From Siphlonurus alternatus (taxonomy: Eukaryota; Arthropoda; Insecta; Ephemeroptera; Siphlonuridae), in contig OX463780.1 in assembly GCA_949825025.1 (NCBI GenBank), positions 38,606,979 to 38,670,978 on the forward strand: a stretch of 64,000 nt of DNA, read 5' to 3'. Of this stretch, positions 40,004-52,447 are shown one piece after another. The notes under the pieces were generated by a model that was not told the DNA's origin, did not search any database, and worked only from the letters and a program-made list of their open reading frames with translations. Both the position numbers and the translations under genes were made by a program. Every line of letters starts with the position of its first letter. Positions within the stretch are counted from its first letter, which is position 1.

Positions 40004-43000
40004 ATTATGTCACCCTAGATACGTATACTCGTTAACTTATACGTTAGGTAGTTTTTCATTCATACTATACTTGAATTCACGATAATTCTTTTATAATGTT
40101 TTTCACTTCGACATAGTTTACAAGTTGTAAAAAAGAATGGAAATATATCACAAGTTCTCTAAAAACAAGAAAATTTATCGTGTCTCTTTCTGTAAGTATT
40201 TTTTTTTTATATATAATATATCATATATAATTTACGTTTTTACTTGATTTAAGGATTCTAGGTGCTGAGTGCTTTTTGTATTTTTTCTTCAATTACAATG
40301 GAATTTACACTATTATCTCAAGATTTGGTTGTCACTGCACAATTTAGACGTAAAAAATGGATGTGCACGTGTGAAGAATACGTTGCCAATATCAGACGTG
40401 TAAGGACACGCCCACTTTGGTGTCGTGGTTTTCAGTTGACCTGTTACTTGTGTAATTTATTATTTACTTTCAACTATACAATATCCTCTTATATACGTAG
40501 CATAGATACTGACCGTTAAAAAAATCATTTCCACTTACAAATTTACGACACTTCAAGCAGGGTTTGGTACTTGCGTGTTTTCTCTCTGGACATCCCTTTC
40601 TTTAATTAAGTGAAAAAAATACTCAAGGACTTCCAACGTTTTTACTCACATCAGGAAAATGTTTAATATATATTAAAATGTTGTCAAATCTGTTCTTGTT
40701 CGATTTTCTTCAGTCATATAGGGGGATTTATTTATTTTTATAGTCAATATTTTTTTTATGTACCCTTTCTTTGAGACCAAGTCCTTACCATTCCGATTAT
40801 TTAATTAAAAAATTAATTTCAGTTTTTATAAAACTAGGTATTTATTAAATTTCTTTTGAAGTCACCTTTTTACTAGTGTGCCAAAGAGCATTAAAGTGAG
40901 CTATCGCATTTCGTGAGAGTGGATAAAGATCGAGAGAGCATGAACTTTTTACTGTGGGAGTCAATGATCGTTTGTTGCAAGTCAAACGTAAAATTGTGTA
41001 ATATTTTCAGTAAAATCGATTGTCTTTGAGTTCACGGGAGAACGAATCTTTCGGTAACTTGGTCGCATGTCCATCCCTCTTTTGCTTTTCCCCCTTGTAA
41101 AGACGTTGGGAACTTTTAGACACTGGAGTACTTTAGTACTTCTCTTTTATTTCTTTGTGGCTGTGGGACTTATAAAAAAAATCGAAAAACCATGAAAAAG
41201 ACAAAAGTCACAGACCAAGCTGACGTTCTTTTATGTTTATTCTTATACTGAAGTCTATATATTGGAGACTAGTGGTCTACCATATATATTATAGCTACTA
41301 TATATTTGCTTTGTGCACAAAAATTGCCTCTTATAAATGTTCCATTCTATCCTATGTAATAGACCTTTTTTATATACTTAATCTATATTTTCTTTTTTAT
41401 TTGCATGTATGTAATCTTTTGTCAATTTTTCGCAAAACAAAATTGAAACAAATATATGTTTAAAAAATGATATTGTTCAGATACGGCGCAATAGATTATG
41501 ACAATATGCTAATTGAATATTGCATTCTTATATAACGTATAGTTGCATGCAAGATGCTTCTGCAAAAATTACTGCAGGTGGGTTGTACAAAATTTCACGT
41601 ATAATAGAGTGGGTGTTATGACGGTGCTTATATAGACAATGATTATTTTATGGTTCATGTGGCAAATCATGCATTCCAAAATAAAGAAATTAATAAAATG
41701 GATAAACCTCTATCTCTAATATAATGTGTTATTATATAGCTACTTACTCATAGTCTTTAATTATGTTTTTAATTAATGATATTAATAATGATATTAAATA
41801 AAATCTACAAGTGCATTTTCTCTATACAGCGAACCCTCCAACACGATTGTATACAATACCACCGCACACCACTCAGCTGCAACGTTCTCTCCAGCAATTT
41901 ACAACAATTGTTGTGCATCACTCAGAGTTGTATTATTGTTGCGGACGTATAGCACTTGTGGCGGCGACCTCTTACGTATATACGAACGCTCGCTTTTCTT
42001 TACTTCAAGTACTTTAGTGTTTGTACAGTCTGTTCTGTCAGAACTCAAGAATACCCCCCCCCCTAGGTCCTGCCTGTCTTAGAGCACAATAAAGCCGCTA
42101 GAACTACGTTTAATTGCTCTTACTGATTGGCAAGCTTTACAAGATACCAGTCATGAAAATGGAAAATTACCAATCCCCGTTCATCACATTTATATTGTGG
42201 TCTTTTTTTTAATATAAAACAAGAATTTAAGTTTTATTTTAAAACAAGAGGCTTTTTTTTCTCATTTAAATTAAAATTTTATTTTTTGCTCTGGCGTAAA
42301 AAAGTAACCCTGTATTTTTTTAGACCCCTTTTAAAATCAGATTATTTAATAAAATAAAAATGATATTTTTTATTATTAAAAAAAATAAAGCAGTTTATTG
42401 TAAAGCTTTAATTAATTATAATTGGTTCTTATGATTTATCTATTGCTGAAATCGTACCATGGTATAAATAAATTTGTACATGCATGCAGAATAAGCCTGC
42501 ATGGCATTAAAAAAAAAAAAAAAAAAAAAGTAAAACATTTCTTTAGCAATGAAATTTCACACGCAAAGAGATGTTTTAGTATGCAACTGTGTAGTTTTAA
42601 GACCCTTTTTTAATTATGAAGCTTTAAATATAGTCTTGGGAAATTACTTGAAAGGAAAATACAAAATATTATTTAACGATTTTTTTTTATTATTTTCCTA
42701 AACAAATTAAATATTGCAGTGTATTTTTTTATAGTAGCAAAAATAAATAGAAATTTTCATATACAACAAATTTAAAAGTATTACAGATTTTAAAAGATAA
42801 ATCATAGACTAAAAATGGGGAAAAATAAAACTATAATATAACTTTTACCCTAAAATATTTGGCATAAAAAAATTATTTATTAGTTGTCACAGTCCATTGC
42901 TTAGGCTTTGCTAATTCGTCTGAATGGCGTATTTTTTAAGAGCATTTTGGAATAAATATGGCCGTACATAAAAGCTATTTTTCTTCCTCCAAGCCCCTTC

Positions 43001-43019
43001 CTCTCCATTTTACTGCTAC
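40004..43019. other. AT-rich non-coding stretch
   Basis: Nothing coding recognised. A GC-richer patch at about 41825-42120 ends with a C-run (42054-42063) and an AATAAA (about 42089); it is discussed in the findings. A poly(A) of about 19 lies near 42510. Confidence 0.5.
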
Positions 43020-43330
43020 CCTAAAAGACTAGAATATTCCTAATTATTTATGGCACTGCTCACGTTCTACGGAAGCGCGCTTATTACTTTCATTTGCATT
43101 TCTTCCCGTACACTGAAAACCGTGAAACATTCTCAAGACGTCACGTCGTGCTTAAAAGCAAAGTCTCCAAGTAATAATGAGAAGCTTCAACATTGACGAC
43201 ACAATTCTCTCAGCCAATGAAAATCTAGCGCGCGAACTGCGCGCGACGACATGTTCTATCAAGCTTCCTATCCTTTAAGGGCTAAGGGCAAGATTAATAA
43301 TTCATATGAGCCACGGGAAAGATCACTTTA
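43020..43330. promoter_or_regulatory. Promoter- or enhancer-like island
   Basis: A compact GC-richer block carries an octamer ATTTGCAT (43092-43099, the POU-domain site), overlapping CRE-like motifs AGACGTCACGTCG near 43137, a CCAAT box at 43214-43218 and a GCGCGC-GAACT-GCGCGC inverted repeat (43228-43245). No coding frame was found. The combination is typical of regulatory DNA, but no transcription start can be pointed to. Confidence 0.35.
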
Positions 43331-44601
43331 CACGACATAAAAAATATTCGAGATTTTGTGCAGCATAGAATTTGAATGAAAAAATAAATAAGATTTTTCT
43401 CCTAACAAACCTTACGGAGCGATGTCAGAATGCGGCGCTGCGGCATTTTTAAGTTGAAGCTTGTCATTATGTTTTCTTTCTGTTAAAATCCATCATCTGC
43501 AATTTATTTCTGATTGGCTGGATAACTTCAATTTTTACGTTTTCGTCGATAGTATTTTTACCTTGCATCCCTCTTTGATTTCCAGTTTTCGGTCGTATAT
43601 TTTCATGTTAATTTTCAGAGTATAAATAACAAACAATATTAATTACATATATTTAATTCCCACAAATCTTACATACTATATATCATCGTAAATTTCGACC
43701 CATGAACTAAACTTATATAAATAATTATTTATTATTAATACTATCTGTAACAGTTGGCAAAGTGATTGATATTTTTATAGAAGTAAAATAAGAAACGTTA
43801 GAAATAAATAAGCACAAACTGATAAATAAGTACACGTATACCACAGGGACGATGAACTGTTCCCTGCGTATACTATACACTACGTTATATATTAAGATAT
43901 ATATTTTATATATTAATTACTCTAAAGTGAACTCTATACTACACATAGACGACCAAAAAATATATTGCTCTTATTTTCTGCACGGCAATATATTTTTCTT
44001 TGAACATTCTTTACAATATTTTGATGCCAACTTTGATCTTCTGTTATAATAAATTTGATTGATTGCGAAGTTCGCCATATAATATTCTTACACTTGGCAC
44101 GTGCTTCTAAACTATATCTCACTTTAACTTGAATCGTTCCACAATGTTGTAAACTTGAAAAATGTTTCATGGCGCTTCCTGTTACACGCTATAATACATA
44201 AAGAAAAAAAGTTAGTTTTATTTTAGATGAGACCAGAAAATTAAAAAAATACAACATTACCTCTTTTGTACTCCTACATGACAAATTATGTGGACAACCG
44301 AACATAAAAATAATAAATTAGTCCAGGTGGCGTACTAAATGATGATGCCATCAAAACATTTCCGTTGCTTTTTTCTATCTATTAAATTTTTGAAATGAAA
44401 CGAGGTGAATCGTCGAGCTACCGCTATGTTGTTCTATATTTATACATGCCCATAGGGAGGAGTGTGTGTGGACTGTTTATTTGCTAATGCGTTCTCGTCG
44501 CTCAACACTGTACACACATTGTCAACATAACCCCTTGCCTCAAACAGCTGATGTTCTCCCATTGTTGTAAGAGAGCATTGTTCTTAAGGGAAGAGAAGGG
44601 G

Positions 44602-44602
<1 letters not shown>
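43331..44602. other. AT-rich non-coding stretch
   Basis: Nothing recognised. Reading frames of up to 78 codons on both strands have no recognisable product. Confidence 0.5.
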
Positions 44603-44689
<87 letters not shown>

Positions 44690-44692
44690 AAG
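44603..44692. repeat. (GA)n microsatellite, about 85-90 bp
   Basis: An uninterrupted GA run preceded by a G-run and ending in AAAGAAAGAGG. Purines are on the plus strand, as at 3074. A minus-strand frame through it is pure Ser-Leu repeat and not a gene. Confidence 0.97.
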
Positions 44693-44919
44693 AGGCTCAC
44701 GTTGTGTCAGAGACAAAAGACGCCACATAATGCAACGATACAACACAGGAAGGAAAGACTTCTAAATATCCAATGATCAACAGGGCAAAGAACATTATAT
44801 AGACACAATCAAACATTGACACTTCTTTTTTATTATTATTATTATATTCTTGATATATACCACTTGTCTCATCGTATATATTCAAATGATAAATGGTACA
44901 CTGATATAAATAATTAACA

Positions 44920-45324
44920 AAATTTACCGAAACTAGACTGGCCTATAAACTGATAGATTCCAATTATTTTATTACAGAAATCAAAGAAATGTTTAAACTT
45001 CCAACGACAGATCAATATTCCAATTTTATAGCTGTCAGGAATCAAAAAGCTCAGGATATTAATCCTGAGTTTTACAGCACTGATGCTATGACATGTAAAT
45101 ATTGGTGTCTGCCCCAATTGGATAGATCCAATGTTAGAAATGTTTTAACTCGCCAGGCTGTTCACGGCTTCCACCATCTAATTTGTAAATCTTCTGGTTA
45201 TCATAAAGCTGAACAATCTTGTATATGTAAATTATGTAATGAATATTGTAGCCAATATCATTTAAATATCTGTAAATCTAGAATTAAGCCTATTAGCGAT
45301 TATGCCAGGGGAGATTTCATATAG
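44920..45324 (+). pseudogene. C-terminal fragment of LINE ORF2 (reverse transcriptase polyprotein)
   Basis: These are 134 codons plus the stop of the 5'-truncated ORF2. The fragment ends with the motif C-x2-C-x7-H-x3-C (CKLC, then H and C in YHLNIC), matching the cysteine-histidine motif found after the reverse transcriptase domain in many LINEs. It is preceded by NVLTRQAVHGFHH, resembling the LTRLRTGH-type segment found at this point in such proteins. The palm-domain catalytic motifs lie upstream and are absent because of truncation. No internal stop or frameshift is present. An internal ATG at 44989 is not a real start. The clade (Jockey, CR1 or other) is not assignable from this fragment. 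Confidence 0.55.
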
Positions 45325-45630
45325 TCTATAGATTTTGAATAGCAATGAAGCAATAAGTTTTTTTATTCTATCTATTTTCTATGTCATATTTTGTTTTATA
45401 TATGTGATTATATATATGATATATTATTATTATGATGTAACAGGCTGTTAGTATCATCTGTTATTTTATTTTATATTGTTTTATCATCATTTTCTATTGT
45501 TCTATTATTCTGTAACTATTATATATGTTTTGTATGTATGTTTTATGTGTTCTATTGTAATGTTTTTCTATAATGTATGTTTCTAGTGCTGTTAATATGT
45601 ACACTTTCTGTGTTTAATAAAAGACTAATA
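44920..45630 (+). mobile_element. 5'-truncated non-LTR retrotransposon (LINE) insertion
   Basis: The 14-bp sequence ATAAATAATTAACA occurs at 44906-44919 and again at 45631-45644, a target-site duplication bracketing 711 bp. The insert is open in one frame from its first base to the TAG at 45322-45324. About 300 bp of T-rich 3' UTR follow, then AATAAA at 45616-45621 and a short AATAATA tail. Truncation at the 5' end, a 3' UTR and a duplication of this size are the hallmarks of target-primed reverse transcription. The perfect duplication suggests a fairly recent event. Confidence 0.75.
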
Positions 45631-45644
45631 ATAAATAATTAACA

Positions 45645-47215
45645 TAAATTTTAGAGACAAGTTAGAATGTAATTCATTATCATAAGAAATTAATGATAAA
45701 ATTGGTATTGTTATTGAGAATAGTCCCTTTAAATTTTGAGCCATACCAAAAGAAAAAAAAATAATAATAAGAAAAACTTGCATGAAGGAAGAGATTTACT
45801 GAATGACAAAAACAAATCCACTGAATGCAAAGGTGTGTTTTTCCTCTTGAATCTTTATAGTTACAGGGGGAGCAAAAACCAAGAAATGTGCAAAAAAAAG
45901 CTGGAGAACATAATTTCGAGATATATTACAGTCGTGTGAGAAATTTTGACAAAAATCTTATAGGATTGGGGTGAGTTTGGTGCTCCATTTTTCTCTCTTT
46001 TTTATGTGACACAAGAGCTACAAGATTGAACTTACGATTTGCGAATCTTTAAAATTTTACAACATCTCTTTCATACAAAAATCTATTCTAACACCTCCCG
46101 TTAATCTTTGGATCATGCACGCAGTCAGAATAATGAAAGACAGTTCAATGAAGCTTTTAGCATATAGTATTTTTTTGTCGAGTTTCATTCAAATAGTATC
46201 TTTTTTACCTGATATTCTGAACAACATGCAGGTAAACGTTAAACCACATTCGACACCAATCTATTAATTAGAAGAAAATTTAACACATTTTTATTGCTTT
46301 AGTATAAAAAAAGGAGCGTACAAAAAAAAAGAGGTAAAATTGTTTTATTACTTGTTGTTTGGTATATATCTAGTTTGTGGAGCTATTAAACATTTAAATT
46401 TCTTCTCACAATTTGTTCTTCAACATGACAAGATTACTTCTAACGTTGTTTATTCAATTTTTTGTTAAAAAGTTGTTGTGTTTTTATAACTCATCTGATC
46501 AAACTACATAGGGTGTTTCTCTTTAAATATTTATATAGCTATGTAGTTTGCATATTTTACAATCTATCATCTGCATGCTAATCTGCACTTTCTTATATAT
46601 ATAATATTAAGATCAGCTTATTATTATGTATTAAATTTTGTCAACATTATTTCTATATAAAAAATTATAAGATAAAAAAATCTAAATTAGTATTTTCCCA
46701 TTTCATTATTATTCTCTATAATAAATACTACTTCCAATAATACAGAGGTTTGATGTGGCAACTCCAGTGCATTATCTCCTTTTTTCGTTCTTCTATCAGG
46801 ATGACGATAATGCGAACGTCAGAATAAAAAAAAAGAGAGGGGTTGTAGGAAAACAAGGAAGCGAGTAAGGGAGAAAAATAGAGTCTTGGATAAGAAATAT
46901 TGGGTTCAATTTACCCCTGCTCTATATAAGCCTACGTGAGTGGCATTAATATAACCCTATAACAGTGAGAGATTTCATATAAACATTTTTGTGTGTAGCC
47001 ACAGTATAATATATATCAATGCGTGATAGGATTTTTGTGTTATAAAATATTATACTATACAAAAGTAGAAAATTTTTACGTTACAGATGATGTTACAGTG
47101 AATTATTATTTGTTGTCAAGAAAGATTTATTTTTTTGTCATGCTAACATTTTCATATTATCTAAGTAAAAATAGTAGCTGCTCTAATATATAGGAGAGAA
47201 TGAGTCGACGTGATA

Positions 47216-47250
<35 letters not shown>

Positions 47251-47880
47251 GGCAGTGGAATTTATTTATTAATATAAAAGTTCTAAAATAGATTGAACGT
47301 ACGGATAGGAAAAATTATTTATACTGTAATATAAGAAAAATATCTCTTAAAATGTAGTAGGTCATCGAAAGAAAAATAAATTCACAAGCAATATTTTGTT
47401 TTTACTTTTCTTTTTCATTTTGATATTTTTTTTTTTTAAGTTGAAGTGCCATCATGTATAAGCGACAAAGGTAAAATATGAAGTTGTATTATTGACAATT
47501 CATCTCTATAGAATGAAACTTGATATTCAGCAAAAAGAATAAAATATCACACATCAGCACTACAATACACCAACTTTATTTTATTTAATTCGATATCATT
47601 ATAATGCACTGTTTCATTATATTGGTTATTACAAATACATGATAATTATACGGATACTACAAATTTAAAAATAAACGAGGCACCGTTTATAAAAACCAAC
47701 GTCAAATTACAATTTAAAAAAGTGCCTCTTTAGCATCATGAGTCAAATTTCGATTTGTCGATAAATAAAAATATAGGTAAGTGGTTGTCCCACCTGAAAA
47801 TTGAAGAGTATCATCAGGTGACGGAGAACTTAAAATTAGCTTTGTTGAAATTTTTATGCTTCATTATAAAACTTCGTGGG
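45645..47880. other. AT-rich non-coding stretch
   Basis: Nothing coding recognised. It contains a hairpin with 11-bp arms (CAAACTACATA at 46500 / TATGTAGTTTG at 46540) and a poly(A) of about 30 at 47219-47248. Confidence 0.5.
47219..47248. repeat. Poly(A) tract of about 30
   Basis: A pure adenine run. No recognisable retroposon precedes it. Confidence 0.9.
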
Positions 47881-48243
47881 AGGTGTAGCGCAGTGTGCTT
47901 GATCGAGTCTCGTCAGATCTGCACCGAAGTGGAGCAATGCTGAGCATGGTTAGTAGTTGGATGGTTGACCATTTTCGACGAAAATCGCATTTCCCACTCC
48001 CAGGGGTAAATCTATAATGAATATTGCTTTAGACTATTGCACTTCTGGTTCATTTGACAAAAAAAAGCTGTAGCATCCATCCTGTTTGATGTTTCCACGT
48101 TTTTCTCAGTCACAGGTAAATGTCGGGATGGATTTTAATTGCTAGGATATGGCCGCCCCCTTTCCCAACGACGCCCAATGAGCCACTGAAACGCTAAAGT
48201 TAGGTTTTCGAAAAATTTGTGGTTTCAGACTTGGTGAGTAATT
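47881..48243 (+). mobile_element. 5S rRNA-derived SINE, copy 2
   Basis: This is the same organisation as 23056-23411. A tRNA box A-like TGTAGCGCAGTG is followed by the 5S-like GAGTCTCGTCAGATC, GCACCGAAG, GAGCAATGCTGAGC and GGTTAGTAGTTGGATGG. The body (TTTCCCACTCCCAGGGGTAA; AGCTGTAGCATCCATCCTG) and the GC-rich core (AAATGTCGGGATGGAT; ATGGCCGCCCC) follow, ending near GGTGAGTAATT. It diverges from copy 1 by substitutions and several small indels, so the two insertions are not recent duplicates of each other. Confidence 0.85.
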
Positions 48244-50665
48244 AATACATAATTATCGAAATAATCACTTGTGCAATAAAAATTCTAGAGTAATTGCATG
48301 GAATAGATTGGCAGTACCACAATTGTACCAATAAATTAATTATAATTAAATTATAACTTGCATGTTTGTTATAGCTTAACTTTTTTAGTTGATTAGTGAT
48401 TACTTTCGCTGATTTGAGCGATAACCTGCATGGAGAGACACATATATAATTAATGTTCCAAGATACAAAAATCCATTGATATTTCATATTTGAATGCATA
48501 ATATAGCATAATATATAATATATATTATTGTTTCTTTTTTTTTTTTTTTTTTTTTCAAGATGTAGTTGTATATTTATTTTATTAGTTTATGATCACTAGT
48601 ATCATTACATACAAAGCAACCTACTATAGAAATAATTATGTCAACACGGATCATGTGGTTTATATTATTTATATTATTAATACTGGTTTAAATAAATATA
48701 GTAATAAAACATCCTTTGACATACACTTCAACACTTCTTTGATCAGTATTATTATTTTGCCTATTATTACTGTATATCGTATTTTGAAAATTTCTTCAGC
48801 TGAAAATAAAACAAAACAAAAAGCTCTCTTTTCTTTTTTCTTTATACCACTTGTTTTTATCAATACTCTATACTGCAGAGAATCCCATAAGACCATAAGT
48901 GTTTCTGCACATTGATGTTCACATGCAAACCGGCAATATTGCTCTTAAAATACATTATTATTTTTATTTTTTTTTTTTTTTTTTGCGTACATTCACGTCT
49001 GGTGGTGGAGCTGGCTTAGTTTGAGGCACACGTGAAAAGAGGAGAAATGGTAATCCTGCGGTCGTGACCCCGACTATGGTTATGGTAGATATCAAGCTAT
49101 ATTATATTCAATGTAACTTAATCTACCGTAAGGTTCATTTTTATATAATACGACATTGAAGAAATTGAATAAAGTTAATTTTATCATATAGAGCAAACTC
49201 TCGCTGGTATAGCTTCAAGCAGGCATGAGGGTTGGTGTATTTTATATGTATACGTGAAATTGGGACTTTCACAGCACTAGTCTAGAAATTCTACGAGTAG
49301 AGGGGTGTTCAACATTATAATATGTATTATAGTATAGTGGTATACGGGGAATAATCGAATTTCAAACTTTTTTTTTACATTATATAACTTTGGTGAGATC
49401 CGTGAGATGTGGCAAAATTACCGAAAATTTTAGTGAGAAGAGCTTTTAGTAACAGGGTGTAGTATACAGTACAGTATACTAATAGTATTTAATTTAATGA
49501 ATTAGCGCGCTACCAACGTATAAAAGCAAAAAGCAATATCCAAGAGGAAAATTTGGATTTTAAGCTGAAAATGAAATGTGCTCTATATAATAATAAATTG
49601 AAGCAAGTACTGTTATATAAATACAGTTATTATTTGTTGAAATAAATAACAAATTATACATACAATAATATATAGTTAAAAAATAAAAATGAAAACGAAT
49701 ACAATTAAAACAATTCATTCAATTAAAATATGATATCTCCTTTACACGCACAAAATTGTGAATATCTTTTTACAAATTACAGTTAATTCATAATCGATTT
49801 ATATTTTATTACAGAAACGATCCAACAGAGACAGGATGGAAACAGGATCCATCCTTTATATTTATATGTACATACAATTTTGTATCTCCAAATAAAACAC
49901 GGTGGCATGTGACTGTCCAGCTAGACGTGTTGGAACGAAAGTCCGAACAGCACGTCTGATGCAGTGGGGGTGGAAGCAATAAATCTGCCACTGACCACCA
50001 ACTGACCCTTGTAGCTTCTCATGATTCAACCGTACGATAGACAGCTCTACTCTGATGTCATAAAATATATAGGGCATATCAACAAAGAAAATACAAAGTG
50101 AATCGAGTTGTGCATGACAGGAAAAAATTAATATTTTATTTTCAGAATTCTCGATTCAGTTTCCTATAAAAACTAATATCGAAAACTTAGAAAATTTTTG
50201 GGAACATGTGGGGTGGATATGAAGGTGAACTCCCACCCACCCACTTTCATATTCTCAATGCATTTTACCCTATGTGGATCCCGAGGCATAAATCATCCTC
50301 TTGTCTATTGCCATATGAGTATGTGCATACGCCTCTTCAAATCTGCATGCAGTTCTGTTATAAAGATCTTTCCCTTCCCCCCCATAAATTCTTGCATGTT
50401 TTTTTACATCAAAAGTTACTTCACGTATCGTGTAAAAAAAAAAATGAACCCATGGATGCAAATTGCAAGTACTTTTCAACGTTACATAAAATAAACTTTA
50501 TAGAGCCTGCAGTGCTTAACAGCCGAAAACATTATTAAAACGTATGTTTTAAAAGTAATATAGACATGCTCTCAGGATTATTTCTGTTGAAAGAAGCTGG
50601 TTGTTAAAGTACTTATATATTATACATTATACTGTTTGTGCTATAACACGATACATGCAGGGAAT
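48244..50665. other. AT-rich non-coding stretch
   Basis: Poly(T) runs lie at about 48535-48556 and 48968-48984. A possible degenerate tRNA-like head sits at 49005-49085. A partly GC-richer patch at 50190-50400 has a 110-codon plus-strand frame with no recognised product. Confidence 0.45.
49005..49085 (+). other. Possible degenerate tRNA-like (pol III) sequence
   Basis: AGCTGGCTTAGTTTGAGG resembles box A and GCGGTCGTGACCCC is a weak box B about 50 nt later. Stems do not pair well. It may be an old tRNA-derived SINE head or chance. Confidence 0.2.
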
Positions 50666-50993
50666 ACGTGTCTTTCACCATACGTCATAAAATAATGTGA
50701 CGTCACAAGAATGTAGGCAAAACATTGCAGCGGCATACGTGCTAAAGTTGGTCTCGAAATTAATTTCTCTTGGCTATTCGCATCATTTTTCTTAAAATTT
50801 TCTTTCATAAATGGTGACAAGAAGGAACTAAAGCTAAGAAAAATATTTGGTTTCTAAAACATTATTAAAAAAGAAAAAGAGATGTTGTGAGCTACTTTAA
50901 TCCTCACAGCATAGATGTTAATTTTTTTTTTTTTTAATTTGCTACATCCCGAAGATCTTCCGTGCTATTCAAACGTAAACATGAAACTCCCTT
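50666..50993. mobile_element. Non-autonomous short-TIR element, family A copy 2
   Basis: A copy of the 21710-22062 unit in the same orientation. TCTTTCACCATACGTCA, a CRE octamer (50698), AAAGTTGGTCTCGAAATT, AAATGGTGACAAGAAG and CTACATCCCGAAG are shared in order. It is 25 bp shorter and more decayed at its right end, including a T-run expansion and loss of a GC-rich segment. Confidence 0.7.
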
Positions 50994-52447
50994 AATACGA
51001 ATAAATTATAATTTAGTGTACATGAGCTACTATCAAACAGCTTTTTAATTATTTAAATTTAACGAAGCAATGTAAATTTACCTTGATAAACATTATTACA
51101 GAATTTATACACGCAAAAATATATAATATAATCTAATATTTTAAGTTAACATCATGATACTCAATGTTGATTTAAATTTGATTATTTGTAAACTTAATTT
51201 CTACAAATAGGATAAAATTGTATGGCAATTTAAGAGAACACGTTTAGCTTCATTTACACTAAAAGCAATTAGTGGTACGTTAAATTTCTCTAATTTAATT
51301 GTAGCCACTCTTGTTCTACAGTCATATTAAAATATAGAGTAATGTTTTCTCGTTTATGTGGTGTAGACTGTATAATTTGAATTAAAGCTTAAGGAAAATC
51401 TTGTTTTATGGTTGAGTATTGCGAGTATACCATTACTTAAATAATTTAAATTGTTGTTTTAAAAACAACTTTGTAGCGGTATATTGTACTTTTTATGAAT
51501 GCAGAGTTTCAGAAAAAATAAACATCATCTCCAACACAAAAAATAAAATCCAACTTCGTACGTCAAAGTCCACGTGATAAAAACTTGAATTTATAAATTT
51601 ACAATAATATAAATTATAAATTCTCACCATGTTAATTGAGAGAACGATATTGTGTGTTGAAATAATGAAAATACATGCGCCAGCAGTGGTAATATTAAAC
51701 AACAAGACATACATGCGAATGAATGTCCAAAATAATAGTAAATAATTCTACTCAGAAATTCAACGTCTTTTTGTCATTGATACTTCATTTACTATTTCTT
51801 TACAATTTTAGAAGGTCCCATGATTATTAATTTTAAGCCCATGATGGCTATCATACATCAAATATTATGTATACACGACATGAAATAAATACCATATTCT
51901 TGTGTTGTCTGTCTCTTGGGTTAAAATCCGTGAGAAGTGTCATGCTAGCCTACGCGTGACTTCAGAGGGGTGGTGGTCAGTCAGTAGGTAAAGGTACTGC
52001 TGGGTGTCGCACCCACGAGAATCGTCACGGCTCTTCCACACCGGGGAACTTCAATAATGGCAATGTTTGTGCAAAGCGTGTTCACACCTGGTCCATTCAG
52101 AAAATGTAATAGGCTTATGTTTTGTTGAAATAACGCCATATTACTGGCCAAGCAAACACATCACGGATGAAAATAGAGTGACAAGAGAACTACAAGGAAA
52201 ATATATTGTTTGTTCGGAAAAAAAAAAAGCTAGGCAGATGAAAATGAAAGTTTGAATAAATAGAGCTTGGTAGAAAATTACCAAATTTAAAATTTCTCTA
52301 AAAAGTCTCCATATTAAGTAATTCATTAAAAAGTTTTTATGGTTATCTAAGAAGTTTCAAAACTGAAAAACAAAAATTTTGCATATCATGAACAACATTA
52401 GATCTAGACTTTCGGCGCTTGGTTAATATATACTTATAGAGTCCTGT
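50994..52447. other. Non-coding stretch
   Basis: Mostly AT-rich and empty. At 51960-52040 a GC-richer patch includes GGTCAGTCAGTAGGTAAAGG, which resembles a tRNA-derived SINE box A region, but no convincing box B follows. Confidence 0.45.

Noticed and set aside
44540..44746. 68-codon minus-strand frame rich in Ser-Leu repeats
   Set aside because: It is simply the translation of the GA microsatellite.
46905..46922. GGGTTCAATTTACCCC as a tRNA T-arm
   Set aside because: No tRNA body precedes it at the required spacing.
48589..48915. 108-codon plus-strand frame, with an overlapping 75-codon minus-strand frame
   Set aside because: AT-driven composition, overlapping frames on both strands and no recognised product.
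50198..50538. Overlapping 98- and 110-codon plus-strand frames
   Set aside because: Two overlapping frames and a minus-strand frame are open at once, with no recognised family and no splice signals.
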